Below are positions 33,148 to 40,851 of a stretch of DNA of 64,000 nt, one piece after another. Where the stretch lies: the IMG/VR virus record IMGVR_UViG_3300023184_004198, positions 148,615 to 212,614 of that record; one strand, written 5' to 3'. A program made the position numbers and the translations under genes. Positions within the stretch are counted from its first letter, which is position 1, and each line of letters starts with the position of its first letter. The DNA comes from a virus. Below the pieces are notes generated by a model. That model was given only the letters and a program-made list of their open reading frames with translations, was not told where the DNA came from and searched no databases.

Positions 33148-33680
33148 TGAAGATAGGACTCACACAACGAGTCCTGTTTCACCAAGATCGGGCGTATGAT
33201 TCCTTGGAGCACTCGTGGTACGAGTTTTTGCAAGGACATACGCTCATTCCAATTGCAAACAGACTTCCTGTAAACATCACAGATCTAGACGCACTAATCA
33301 TCACAGGTGGCGATGATCATGTCATACGCAACCAAGTAGAACATGAACTAGCAGATTGGATGTTTTTGCTCAATCTTCCTGTGTTAGGTATTTGTCATGG
33401 ATGCCAATTCCTAACACAGAAACTGGGTGGCACAGTTGTGCCCGTTGACGATCACATGGACAGTTATCATGAAGTTGATTATCACGGTGAATCGCACCTG
33501 GTCAACAGTTATCATTCTCTGCGTATAGAACACCCACCCCCAGGCGCCACAGTGCTGGCACGTGACCCCGATGGCTATGTAGAATCCTGGATCCAGGGAC
33601 GCACCGCTGGCATCATGTGGCATCCTGAGCGCATGTCACAACCTTGGATACCCCAAGAAATACAAAACTTACTAAATTGA
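33147..33680 (+). CDS. Class I glutamine amidotransferase / peptidase C26-like (177 aa)
   Basis: TAATG overlap with the diiron gene. Catalytic triad is complete: Cys83 in LGICHGCQ, His159 and Glu161 in MWHPERM; the oxyanion strand is ALIITGGDD. Single-domain enzymes of this class hydrolyse gamma-glutamyl bonds (PuuD type) or feed ammonia to a synthase; no synthase partner is nearby, and NadE of this phage is the ammonia-using form. Could also act in sugar aminotransfer. Confidence 0.82.
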   Translation: MKIGLTQRVLFHQDRAYDSLEHSWYEFLQGHTLIPIANRLPVNITDLDALIITGGDDHVIRNQVEHELADWMFLLNLPVLGICHGCQFLTQKLGGTVVPVDDHMDSYHEVDYHGESHLVNSYHSLRIEHPPPGATVLARDPDGYVESWIQGRTAGIMWHPERMSQPWIPQEIQNLLN

Positions 33681-34678
33681 ATCGACTGGTTTATTATCCC
33701 ACAGGCAGTTACGGTACATTTATGCAGTGGCTGTGCAATACTCCCAATATTTCTTCAGCAGAAGATTTACCATTCCATGTTGATGGCAACAGTCATCAAT
33801 ATGTGCTGAGTGATCAATTCAAATTATTAGTGTCAGATCAAGACACTGAAGAATTTGTTTTGACTAAAAATTCTACTGTGGTATCCTGTATTCCTCCAGT
33901 AGACCACAACAGCAAACTTTACAACAAACATGAACAACAAGATTTTTATTACCAGACCACTTTACAACACATAGAATATTTTGATAAACGATTGGTAAAA
34001 ATATTGGTACTTTATCCAACTGAAACTAGTAAAATATGGTGGTGGCATAACAACTGCAAAAAAGTATTTTACACCGAAGAAATGTTTGATAGAAAAATCA
34101 AACATGCTCATCCTGATATCCCTTGGTTGACCACAATAGATCCTGTACAACGTGCTAGGGTGCAAATGAATTATTATCAAAGTCGTGCATGGTATCAAAC
34201 ATTGTTAGAAAATTTTAACTGCGTAAATGCACATCAACTCAGGCCTGGGCAACTGCGCACAGTGATGGCGCAAGCAATACATTACGAAACATTTGACAGT
34301 TTGAGTCATTGGGCGCAATTGCCCCCACAATTGCCCAATGTTAAATTTGTGTCTTTAGATCAACTACGAGATTGCACAAAGCAAACAGTACAAAACATAT
34401 TTGAATATTTCAAAGTGCAATCTAATTTGCCATTGGATTTTGTTTTGGATCAGTGGACTATGCGACAAACAACTCGCAATAGAGACGTCGAACACAGTAA
34501 AATTATAAACTGCATAGTTAACAATCAAACCTGTGATTGGAGCAATTTGAATTTTGATTTGTTTGACGAAGTGTACCTTTATTATGCATTAAAATATCAA
34601 CACAATATCTTATTAGACACAGACAGCATAGATTGTTTGCCAACCAACTCACAGGATCTACTGCGCCTGGCCCGCTAA
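33677..34678 (+). CDS. Hypothetical protein (333 aa), AT-rich, TTG start
   Basis: TTG 33677 overlaps the previous TGA; MNRLVYYPTGSYGTFMQWLC at the N-terminus looks like the P-loop-like start of phage sulfotransferase-like proteins (compare 30250), followed by KILVLYPTETSKIWWWHNN. Low GC and unusual codons mark it as recent. Otherwise unrecognised; sulfotransferase-like fold is a guess. Confidence 0.5.
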   Translation: MNRLVYYPTGSYGTFMQWLCNTPNISSAEDLPFHVDGNSHQYVLSDQFKLLVSDQDTEEFVLTKNSTVVSCIPPVDHNSKLYNKHEQQDFYYQTTLQHIEYFDKRLVKILVLYPTETSKIWWWHNNCKKVFYTEEMFDRKIKHAHPDIPWLTTIDPVQRARVQMNYYQSRAWYQTLLENFNCVNAHQLRPGQLRTVMAQAIHYETFDSLSHWAQLPPQLPNVKFVSLDQLRDCTKQTVQNIFEYFKVQSNLPLDFVLDQWTMRQTTRNRDVEHSKIINCIVNNQTCDWSNLNFDLFDEVYLYYALKYQHNILLDTDSIDCLPTNSQDLLRLAR

Positions 34679-34681
34679 ATA
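34676..34681 (+). promoter_or_regulatory. Late promoter motif overlapping stop, 5 nt before ATG
   Basis: GCTAAATAATCACATG: TAAATA starts with the preceding stop codon and is 5 nt from ATG 34687; there is no Shine-Dalgarno. Confidence 0.6.
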
Positions 34682-34686
34682 ATCAC

Positions 34687-35145
34687 ATGTGGATTTTACA
34701 CTTCTTACCGGACACACTCATACTTTGGATCTGCAACACGGTGTTGTTGGCAGGCATCTTGCTGACTGTGACAGCATTTTTTATCAAACGCATACCTGTC
34801 ATAAACCAATACCGGATACCCGCACAAGTTCTGGGCATCGCACTGCTGGTGATAGGCGTATACTGGCGCGGTGGCTATGCTATCGAAATGGAATGGCGAG
34901 AACGTGTGGCCGAAGTAGAAGCCAAGGTAGCGGCTGCTGAAGCACAGAGCCGAGAAGCCAACACAAAAATTGTAACCAAAGTTGTTACAAAAACACAGGT
35001 TATACGAACTCGTGGCGAAACTATCACCAAATACATTGACCGGGAAATTGTACAGTATGATACAAAGTTTGCCCCAGGTGGCCAGTGTGAAATACCACAA
35101 GAATTTATCAAAGCACACAACAGTGCAGCAGAGGCACCCAAATGA
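34687..35145 (+). CDS. Inner-membrane spanin-like (Rz-like) protein (152 aa)
   Basis: Two membrane helices (about 8-30 and 40-60) are followed by a long charged coiled coil (ERVAEVEAKVAAAEAQ...). The ending EIVQYDTKFAPGGQCEIPQE leads to FIKAHNSAA, a pattern I know from i-spanin/Rz-like proteins of T4-like aquatic phages ('CxIPxExIxxHNxAA'). With the lipoprotein at 35678 it would join inner and outer membranes in the last step of lysis. Confidence 0.65.
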   Translation: MWILHFLPDTLILWICNTVLLAGILLTVTAFFIKRIPVINQYRIPAQVLGIALLVIGVYWRGGYAIEMEWRERVAEVEAKVAAAEAQSREANTKIVTKVVTKTQVIRTRGETITKYIDREIVQYDTKFAPGGQCEIPQEFIKAHNSAAEAPK

Positions 35146-35678
35146 AAATTAACGACATTATTACAGAAGCCAAATCGGCACATCCACGACAGGCTGCAAA
35201 AGCCATAGCCATGAGAAATGCGGGCATAAAACCCAAGCACATGGGCGAGAGTGCAGAGTTGGCTGAAGAGTTTGATCTCATTGAATCAATCATTGAACGC
35301 CTGGCCGAACACAACGGTGTGGATTCTGAAGTGATCTGGGAAGATTTAGAAACACTGTCAGAAGATGAACTGTATGTGTTTGCTGTGACATCAGAGCCCA
35401 TCATGGAAAGTGAAGCCTGGCAAAAAGCCAACAACCGTGACAAAACAGATGGCATGAGTCGCAAAGCAGTGAAAACTTATCGCAGAGAACATCCAGGCAG
35501 TAAACTACAAACAGCAGTTACTACCAAGCCTAGTAAACTCAAGCGTGGTAGCAAGGCCAGCAAGCGTAGATCAAGTTATTGCAGTCGCAGTCGTGGACAG
35601 ATGAAGATGCACAGCATTTCGTGTTCCAAGACTCCAGACAAAGCAATATGCAAAGCACGTCGTCGTTGGAACTGCTGA
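35142..35678 (+). CDS. Basic internal-head-protein candidate with targeting-like N-terminus (178 aa)
   Basis: Starts MKINDIITEAKS, with ITE|A like the T4 prohead-protease site after a capsid-targeting sequence. An acidic helical middle (~40-105) is followed by a very basic C-terminus (SKLKRGSKASKRRSSYC, ending CKARRRWNC) similar to a small cysteine/arginine module (DUF6321-like) I recall on phage proteins. Probably packed with DNA. Its location between the two spanin genes is odd and may be only operon packing. Confidence 0.6.
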   Translation: MKINDIITEAKSAHPRQAAKAIAMRNAGIKPKHMGESAELAEEFDLIESIIERLAEHNGVDSEVIWEDLETLSEDELYVFAVTSEPIMESEAWQKANNRDKTDGMSRKAVKTYRREHPGSKLQTAVTTKPSKLKRGSKASKRRSSYCSRSRGQMKMHSISCSKTPDKAICKARRRWNC

Positions 35679-35938
35679 TGCGAGTACTACTGTTATCATT
35701 GCTACTCACCGGTTGCAGTACTGTGGTACCTGTCACTGCCAAGTTTCCTGAAGCACCGGGTAACATAGCAATGACCCCTTGTCCACAACTGCAAAAATTA
35801 GCAGAAGATGCCAAGTTAAGTGACATCACAAAAACTGTCACAGTAAACTATGGCACGTATTATGAATGTGCTGTGAAAACAGATGCCTGGATTGAGTGGT
35901 ATCAAAAACAACAACAAATATTCAACAACATAAAATAA
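35678..35938 (+). CDS. Outer-membrane spanin-like lipoprotein (86 aa)
   Basis: ATG 35678 overlaps the stop of the gene before. LLLSLLLTGCSTVV is a lipoprotein signal with lipobox LTGC. The mature chain contains KFPEAPGNIAMTPCPQL and VNYGTYYECAVKTDAWIEWY, the standard pattern of Rz1-like proteins in T4-like aquatic phages. Works with the 34687 product. Followed directly by the endolysin. Confidence 0.72.
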   Translation: MRVLLLSLLLTGCSTVVPVTAKFPEAPGNIAMTPCPQLQKLAEDAKLSDITKTVTVNYGTYYECAVKTDAWIEWYQKQQQIFNNIK

Positions 35939-35948
35939 GGAGCCACAA

Positions 35949-36563
35949 ATGGAACTAACAATCGGTCAACTAAAACAAATGGTGCCCGGCATACCCTATG
36001 CTGAACACTGGTATGAAGCATTAGACCAATTATTACCCGACTATGAGATCAACACACCCGAACGCATTGCTGCCTTTATAGCACAGTGCGCACATGAGTC
36101 AGGCGGATTCCGGTTCATCAAAGAAAACTTGAACTACAAAGCAGAAAGTCTGCGTAAAATTTTTAGCAAGTATTTTCCCACAGATGAACTAGCACAGGCC
36201 TATGCTAAAAAGCCTGAAATGATTGCCAACAGAGTTTACGCTAATCGCATGGGCAACGGTGACGAGCACTCCGGTGACGGGTATCGCTACTGCGGACGTG
36301 GGCTGATCCAACTTACTGGCAAAAGCAATTACGAAAACTTTGCTGCCAGTTTGGAAATTTCCCCAGAAGAAGCCGCAGAGTACCTGGGCACATTTGAAGG
36401 TGCCGCACAAAGTGCCTGCTGGTTCTGGGAAAGCAACAACTTGAATGTGGAAGCCGACGCCGGCGACATCAAGAAAATGACCAAGAAGATCAATGGTGGT
36501 TACATTGGTTTGGAAGATCGTATCAAGCACTACGAACACGCATTACACATCATGGGAGCATAA
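35949..36563 (+). CDS. GH19 endolysin (chitinase-like, 204 aa)
   Basis: ATG 35949 follows TAAGGAGCCACAA. The catalytic Glu50 lies in CAHESGGF; NRMGNGDEHSGDGYRYCGRG and LIQLTGKSNYENF are hallmark GH19 segments. Phage GH19 enzymes cut the glycan strands of peptidoglycan. No signal peptide, so release depends on the holin (39268). A second, unrelated wall enzyme is at 4856. Confidence 0.9.
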   Translation: MELTIGQLKQMVPGIPYAEHWYEALDQLLPDYEINTPERIAAFIAQCAHESGGFRFIKENLNYKAESLRKIFSKYFPTDELAQAYAKKPEMIANRVYANRMGNGDEHSGDGYRYCGRGLIQLTGKSNYENFAASLEISPEEAAEYLGTFEGAAQSACWFWESNNLNVEADAGDIKKMTKKINGGYIGLEDRIKHYEHALHIMGA

Positions 36564-36564
36564 C

Positions 36565-37278
36565 ATGCCAATACAAATTGGCGGCGGCATTAGTATAGGT
36601 GGTGGGATTACTATAGATCAGGGATTTGCACCAAGTGTGACCTTGTCGTATGATTTAGATGCTGCCAACTATTCAGCAGTGCCCACAAACGGTTCATTGG
36701 ATGCCACAGGTACCTATGCTATCACTGTGGCCAATGCTGGTGCTAGTATTTCTTGGCAGGCTGACAATGGTGGATTATTTAGAAAAAGCAACGCTACAGG
36801 CACAGATGTAATCTACGGTGGACCCAACTGGGTTACTGGGCAAAGTTATTCAGTATTCATGGCCTACAGACGCATAGCCACATCCAGTGGACGACTGCTG
36901 AACACACAAAGCGAAGCATCAAAAGACTGGCTCATGGGATTGTACAACGGCAACCCCAACACATTCTATCCCAACTTCTCAGTGAACTTGCCTGCCACTG
37001 GTGCTGACCTTGTGTGGCGCTTTGGCTGGGCCACATGGAATACCTCTACCAGCACAGGACAGATATGGGGCGCCACTAATACTTTGCCCACAAATTACTT
37101 GTTCACAGGTACCAATGGTGCTGGCGGCGGCTTCAATCAACTGCGAATGTTCAGCAGATCCGCAGGCAGCGAAGTGCAAACCGCTGACATAGGCTTTGTC
37201 AAAGCCTACAGTGGTATACTGACATTGGCAGACATACAAGGTCTATACAATCAATACCGAACAAGATTTGGATACTAA
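36565..37278 (+). CDS. Virion protein with LamG-like/concanavalin-type domain (237 aa)
   Basis: Starts MPIQIGGGISIGGGITI, a glycine-rich lead typical of phage fibre or collar proteins. The body (SLDATGTYAITVANAGASIS, SYSVFMAYRRIATSSGRLLN, GFVKAYSGILTLADIQGLYN) fits a jelly-roll lectin-like fold with the closing 'YSGxLTxxDIxxLYN' helix often seen in LamG-like phage proteins. Probably binds sugars on the surface. Confidence 0.65.
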   Translation: MPIQIGGGISIGGGITIDQGFAPSVTLSYDLDAANYSAVPTNGSLDATGTYAITVANAGASISWQADNGGLFRKSNATGTDVIYGGPNWVTGQSYSVFMAYRRIATSSGRLLNTQSEASKDWLMGLYNGNPNTFYPNFSVNLPATGADLVWRFGWATWNTSTSTGQIWGATNTLPTNYLFTGTNGAGGGFNQLRMFSRSAGSEVQTADIGFVKAYSGILTLADIQGLYNQYRTRFGY

Positions 37279-37289
37279 AGGAGAATACC

Positions 37290-37835
37290 ATGGCTGAAGA
37301 GCAAACACAACCCAAACCACTGTCACGTAGCGAACGTGAAGCAGCAATCAAAGACAAAGCAGGCCTAGTGATTGTGATCATGGCCCTGTTCATGGCTGTG
37401 ACCACTTACTTTAGCAACAGTTACTCAGGTGCTGTGTTAAAGAACATGCTCAAGGCCACAGACACCTATGCTTTCTATCAGAGCAAAAGTATCAAGCAAA
37501 GCATTGCCGAAGGACAGTTAGAACAAACTCAAAATCCTCAGCGTCGAGCAGAACTCGAAGCCAAAATTGCACGTTACGAAAGTGACCCTGCCAAGGGCGA
37601 AGGCAAACGTGAACTGTTGCAAAAGGCACAGGCCTATGAAGCAGCACGTGATGAAGCCACCCGACACTCGCCATGGTTGACATTTGCGTCCCTGGCATTT
37701 CAACTGGCCATTGTGCTGTTGAGTGCCAGCATTTTGAGTGTGAACAACACCATGTACAGAATAAGTGAAGTTGTGGCTGTGATTGGCACAGTGCTGTTGA
37801 GCCAGGGTATCTGGCTGTGGATTCCGTTCATCTAA
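37290..37835 (+). CDS. DUF4337-like membrane protein (181 aa)
   Basis: ATG 37290 follows AAAGGAGAATACC. Layout: charged N-terminus, helix at ~27-45, a soluble coiled coil (~60-125; YAFYQSKSIKQSIAEGQLEQ), and two C-terminal helices (~130-180). This TM-coil-TM-TM order with YQxKSIKQ is that of the DUF4337 family found in bacteria and phages. Function unknown, perhaps membrane organisation during lysis. Confidence 0.65.
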   Translation: MAEEQTQPKPLSRSEREAAIKDKAGLVIVIMALFMAVTTYFSNSYSGAVLKNMLKATDTYAFYQSKSIKQSIAEGQLEQTQNPQRRAELEAKIARYESDPAKGEGKRELLQKAQAYEAARDEATRHSPWLTFASLAFQLAIVLLSASILSVNNTMYRISEVVAVIGTVLLSQGIWLWIPFI

Positions 37836-37863
37836 CACGCACTTAATCTAGCACAAGATCCGT

Positions 37864-37869
37864 TAAATA
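37864..37869 (+). promoter_or_regulatory. Late promoter motif (GTTAAATAC)
   Basis: TAAATA 23 bp before ATG 37893 in the 57-bp gap after the DUF4337-like gene. Confidence 0.5.
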
Positions 37870-37892
37870 CTCATAGCCACCATCGAAGTGGC

Positions 37893-38726
37893 ATGAGTTA
37901 TAATAAGATGGATCCACTAACACTATTTGCATTAGCCAACGGTGCAGTTCAGGCTGTGAAAAAAGGATGTCAACTGTACAAGGACATCAAATCCGCTGCG
38001 GGCGATGTAAAAGGCGTACTTAAAGATCTTGACAATCAGTTTCACAAAAAGTACGATGGCAAGCCTGTGCCTGACGCTGCTGTCAAACAACTCAACGAAG
38101 AAAAAGCCCGGGTCAAAGACCTAAACAAACGCAGTGAAGAAAGCACCAATATCTACACAGAGATTGGAGATGCCTTGGGACAGTACTACGACAACTATTT
38201 CAAATGTTTAGCAGTGCTGGAAGATGAAGAAAAACGTAGCAAAACTGAAGTATACAGTGGTGGTGACAGTCTGGCCAAACGTGCGTTGAAACGTGTGTTG
38301 ATGAAAAAGCAACTGGAACAAATGGGCACTGAACTGCGTGAACTCATGATTTATCAAAGCCCACCTGAACTGGGTGCGCTGTTCACTGAAGTAGAGGCCA
38401 TGACCAAAGAACTAGGCAAAGAACAACGAGTTCTCATGGCACGTGAACTAGAAAAAGCACATCGTCGCCGGCAACGCATGGCCAAGTATCAATTTGAATT
38501 TGCATTAGGCATTGCTATTCTTGTGTTGATTCTCATCATGGGCGGATTTTTCATGTGGGTAGCCTATGATGCGCAACGTCGTTGGGGTAACCCCACTCAA
38601 TACCGAGACACCTTGGCTGCGGTACAAAAACAAGAATGGTTTGAGCAACAGAAAAAACTCAAAGACTACGAACAATTTTTAGAACAACGTCGGCGTGAGG
38701 CGGAACAAAATGAATCCAGTCGCTAA
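37893..38726 (+). CDS. Coiled-coil membrane protein (277 aa)
   Basis: Long charged helices (~10-200) including KLYKDIKSAAGDVKGVLKDL-like stretches, one membrane helix at ~208-230 (IAILVLILIMGGFFMW), then a short charged tail rich in Q/E/R. ATG 37908 is an alternative start. This pattern, and an HKKYDGKPVP segment, is seen in phage proteins near lysis genes; role not known. Confidence 0.6.
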   Translation: MSYNKMDPLTLFALANGAVQAVKKGCQLYKDIKSAAGDVKGVLKDLDNQFHKKYDGKPVPDAAVKQLNEEKARVKDLNKRSEESTNIYTEIGDALGQYYDNYFKCLAVLEDEEKRSKTEVYSGGDSLAKRALKRVLMKKQLEQMGTELRELMIYQSPPELGALFTEVEAMTKELGKEQRVLMARELEKAHRRRQRMAKYQFEFALGIAILVLILIMGGFFMWVAYDAQRRWGNPTQYRDTLAAVQKQEWFEQQKKLKDYEQFLEQRRREAEQNESSR

Positions 38727-39045
38727 AACTCTGTTGTTGGTCATGGGCACAATACTTGCTGTGTTTGCAATACCTGCTGTATTAATCATATTTCATGAGT
38801 ACTTGAATGCGTTTTTTGCCATTGTGCTGGTGCTGGCCTGTTTTGTGTTGTTTGCCTATTACACCTATCAAGAGTTCTTGCCAGAGTTTCAGCGAGCACA
38901 ATTAGAAGAAGAGCAAATTGTAGCCGGCTTTGACGGTGACCCTGAAAAAATACGTTTTTACCGGGGATTCAAAAAACACTTTGATGGTGATTTAAACTTA
39001 GATGAGTTAAAGCAGTGGTTAATTGATCATCCAAGAAAATATTAA
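38710..39045 (+). CDS. Two-helix membrane protein (111 aa)
   Basis: ATG 38710 lies inside the end of the preceding gene. Two helices at ~5-27 and ~32-52, then a soluble acidic domain (ending LDELKQWLIDHPRKY). Paired with the coiled-coil membrane protein upstream; function unknown. Its stop overlaps that of a small convergent gene. Confidence 0.6.
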   Translation: MNPVAKTLLLVMGTILAVFAIPAVLIIFHEYLNAFFAIVLVLACFVLFAYYTYQEFLPEFQRAQLEEEQIVAGFDGDPEKIRFYRGFKKHFDGDLNLDELKQWLIDHPRKY

Positions 39046-39182
39046 TGTCGGGTGTATACCCATACAAAGGTCAAAGTCACTGCGCCGGCCACAATAAAAA
39101 TCAAACCCACGGTCAGCATGAATGACCATACAGCAACATTTTCTAAGTATTTTATAAGACGATCAACAAAGGATTTACGCAT
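39042..39182 (-). CDS. Small single-TM protein (46 aa), minus strand
   Basis: Reads MRKSFVDRLIKYLENVAVWS and then MLTVGLIFIVAGAVTLTFVW, ending VYTRH: a textbook small membrane protein with a basic amphipathic N-terminus and one helix. It starts 5 nt after TAAATA on its own strand. A plus-strand frame in the same place (39052-39246) has poor composition. Possible holin regulator, by its position between membrane and holin genes. Confidence 0.6.
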   Translation of the reverse strand: MRKSFVDRLIKYLENVAVWSFMLTVGLIFIVAGAVTLTFVWVYTRH

Positions 39183-39187
39183 TTTAT

Positions 39188-39197
39188 TATTTAAATA
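39188..39197. promoter_or_regulatory. Palindromic double late motif TATTTAAATA
   Basis: The 10-bp palindrome gives TAAATA on both strands. On minus it lies 5 nt before ATG 39182; on plus it points to the holin gene at 39268. Confidence 0.5.
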
Positions 39198-39243
39198 CAA
39201 GTTGTTTAAAGAATACACAGCAGTTATCTGTATGCAAAAACCA

Positions 39244-39249
39244 TAAATA
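39244..39249 (+). promoter_or_regulatory. Late promoter motif (CATAAATATTC)
   Basis: TAAATA 18 bp before ATG 39268, with AAAAGGAGCCTGAC in between. Same CATAAATATTC context as the motif at 32415. Confidence 0.55.
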
Positions 39250-39267
39250 TTCTAAAAGGAGCCTGAC

Positions 39268-39702
39268 ATGGCAGAAGAACAAAAACCAGAAAAGAAAGAC
39301 GAAGACTGGATGCAGAAAAAATGGCGTCCAGCCATGGGATGGATGTACATGTTGGTATGTACCCTGGACATGGCAGTATTCCCTGTGCTGTGGTCAGTGT
39401 TGCAGATGTTTCAACACACTACCATCACTCAATGGCAACCACTGACCTTGCAAGGCGCAGGACTATTCCACTTGGCCATGGGTGCTGTGCTAGGTATTGC
39501 TGCCTTTGGTCGCACACAAGAAAAGATTGCAGGCGCTGCAGTCAATCCTGCCCCCACAGCATCTGGTGTACCACTACCAGCACCTGCTCCGGTGGTAGCA
39601 TCAGCACCTCCACCTGCTCCACCAGTGGACACACCCCCAGCAGTTACCACAGGCTTTGGCGGAAAGAAAGCGCCACCTGAACCTGCTTTCCCAGAAATCT
39701 AA
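39268..39702 (+). CDS. Holin of the 3-TM family (144 aa)
   Basis: KKWRPAMGWMYMLVCTLDMA, then VFPVLWSVLQ, WQPLTLQGAGLFHLAMGAVL and GIAAFGRTQEK are the signature of the 3TMs phage holin family, first described in gene-transfer-agent release. The C-terminal ~55 residues are a Pro/Ala-rich tail. It would open the inner membrane for the GH19 endolysin. Good RBS and late promoter, consistent with late action. Confidence 0.85.
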   Translation: MAEEQKPEKKDEDWMQKKWRPAMGWMYMLVCTLDMAVFPVLWSVLQMFQHTTITQWQPLTLQGAGLFHLAMGAVLGIAAFGRTQEKIAGAAVNPAPTASGVPLPAPAPVVASAPPPAPPVDTPPAVTTGFGGKKAPPEPAFPEI

Positions 39703-39714
39703 AAGGAAAACATC

Positions 39715-39939
39715 ATGCAAAATCGTTTATATTCAATATTACCCATCCTAGTTGGCATTGGCCTGTTGTTCCTGGCTAACCTTGCTCACGCCGAAGCACA
39801 AATCAAAGAAGTATGTAAAGATAAATTAGACAAAACTGGCAAGGTCGTAATGGATAAATCAGGCAAACCCAAACAAGACTGTAAAAAAATCAAAGTACAC
39901 AAGAAACTTGAAGGCACCAAAGTACCTGAAAAGAAATAA
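39715..39939 (+). CDS. Small secreted basic protein (74 aa)
   Basis: ATG 39715 follows AAAAGGAAAACATC. Residues 1-26 are a Sec signal peptide ending AHAEA. The mature part is very Lys-rich with two cysteines (EVCKDK, QDCKKI). Cotranscribed with the holin; may affect the periplasm or cell wall in lysis. Not recognised. Confidence 0.6.
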   Translation: MQNRLYSILPILVGIGLLFLANLAHAEAQIKEVCKDKLDKTGKVVMDKSGKPKQDCKKIKVHKKLEGTKVPEKK

Positions 39940-39968
39940 TTGACCTCCACACCAGGGTCCTGTATAAT
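39940..39968 (+). promoter_or_regulatory. Early-type sigma70 promoter for dnaJ
   Basis: TTGACC (39940-39945), 17-bp spacer, TATAAT (39963-39968). The -35 begins right after the stop of the secreted protein. Confidence 0.75.
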
Positions 39969-39983
39969 TAAACATACAGGACC
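39956..39983. promoter_or_regulatory. 10-bp inverted repeat across the -10 and start site
   Basis: GGTCCTGTAT (39956-39965), 8-bp centre, ATACAGGACC (39974-39983), then TTTCTT and ATG 39990. It covers the -10 box and the expected start point, so it could be a repressor operator; as RNA read from upstream it could act as a terminator for the holin unit. Confidence 0.55.
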
Positions 39984-39989
39984 TTTCTT

Positions 39990-40775
39990 ATGACCGACTA
40001 CTACGCCACACTGGGCGTCTCTCGAACTGCCACTGCTGACGAAATTAAACGAGCCTTTCGTCGGCTGGCCAGTCAACATCATCCCGATAAAGGTGGCGAC
40101 ACACAGAAGTTTCAGGCCATACAAGCAGCCTACGCTGTGTTAGGCGAAGAGCAGAAACGTGCTGAGTATGACAATCCCAGACCACAGTTTTCGGGATTCA
40201 ACGGCGGTGTAAACATCAATGATATTTTTAACATGTTTGGACAAGGTGGCTTTCCAAGTGGGGGATTTGCACAACAACATCCCAGACGCAGTCATGTAAG
40301 AATGACACTTTGGATTACTTTGTTGGATGTAGCCACTGGTGGTCGACGCACCGTGAGTCTAGGCACACAAGCCGGAGTCAGTGCAGTAGAAATTGACATA
40401 CCCTTGGGCATTAACGACGGCGACAATGTGCAATATGAAGGAATTGGACCTGGTGGCTCAGATCTTGTGGTGCAATTCAAAATAAATCCTGATCGCAAAT
40501 GGCAGAGAGATGGGTTGAACTTGATACAAGAAGTTCGAATTGATATCTGGAATCTAATTCTAGGCGGCGAACTTACCATTGACACTTTAACTGGAAAAAC
40601 ACTCAGCACTCGTGTGCCAGAACGCACACAGCCCGGTACTGTATTACGACTCAAAGCACAAGGCTTGCGGGATCGAGCAGGGCATATAGGAGACATTTTG
40701 ATTCGAATACAGACTTTTTTGCCTGATCAAATTGCACCCGAAATCATTGATGCCATCCAAAAGCACCAAGAATAA
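39990..40775 (+). CDS. DnaJ/CbpA-type co-chaperone (261 aa)
   Basis: J domain at 1-65 with HPD at 31-33 (HHPDKGG) and [20 protein letters not shown]; a G/F region ([14 protein letters not shown]); then two beta-sandwich substrate domains with [18 protein letters not shown]. There is no CxxCxGxG zinc finger, so it is class B (CbpA-like). It would recruit host DnaK. It has a private early promoter with an operator-like repeat and lies just before a ClpA-like gene. Confidence 0.9.
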   Translation: MTDYYATLGVSRTATADEIKRAFRRLASQHHPDKGGDTQKFQAIQAAYAVLGEEQKRAEYDNPRPQFSGFNGGVNINDIFNMFGQGGFPSGGFAQQHPRRSHVRMTLWITLLDVATGGRRTVSLGTQAGVSAVEIDIPLGINDGDNVQYEGIGPGGSDLVVQFKINPDRKWQRDGLNLIQEVRIDIWNLILGGELTIDTLTGKTLSTRVPERTQPGTVLRLKAQGLRDRAGHIGDILIRIQTFLPDQIAPEIIDAIQKHQE

Positions 40776-40824
40776 ATATTTTGGCACAGCCCAGGTTGCA
40801 CCAAATATGAAAATAGCATATAAT
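40773..40824 (+). promoter_or_regulatory. Combined late motif and sigma70-like promoter for clpA
   Basis: TAAATA at 40773-40778 overlaps the dnaJ stop. TTGCAC (40796-40801), 17 bp, TATAAT (40819-40824) follows. The gene could be read both early and late. CAAGGACCC before ATG 40852 is the RBS. Confidence 0.5.
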
Positions 40825-40851
40825 AACCCATAGGACAACTCAAGGACCCAC

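Noticed and set aside
39052-39246. Plus-strand 64-codon frame
   Set aside because: Poor composition and no RBS; the minus strand of the same DNA gives a convincing small membrane protein with its own promoter motif.
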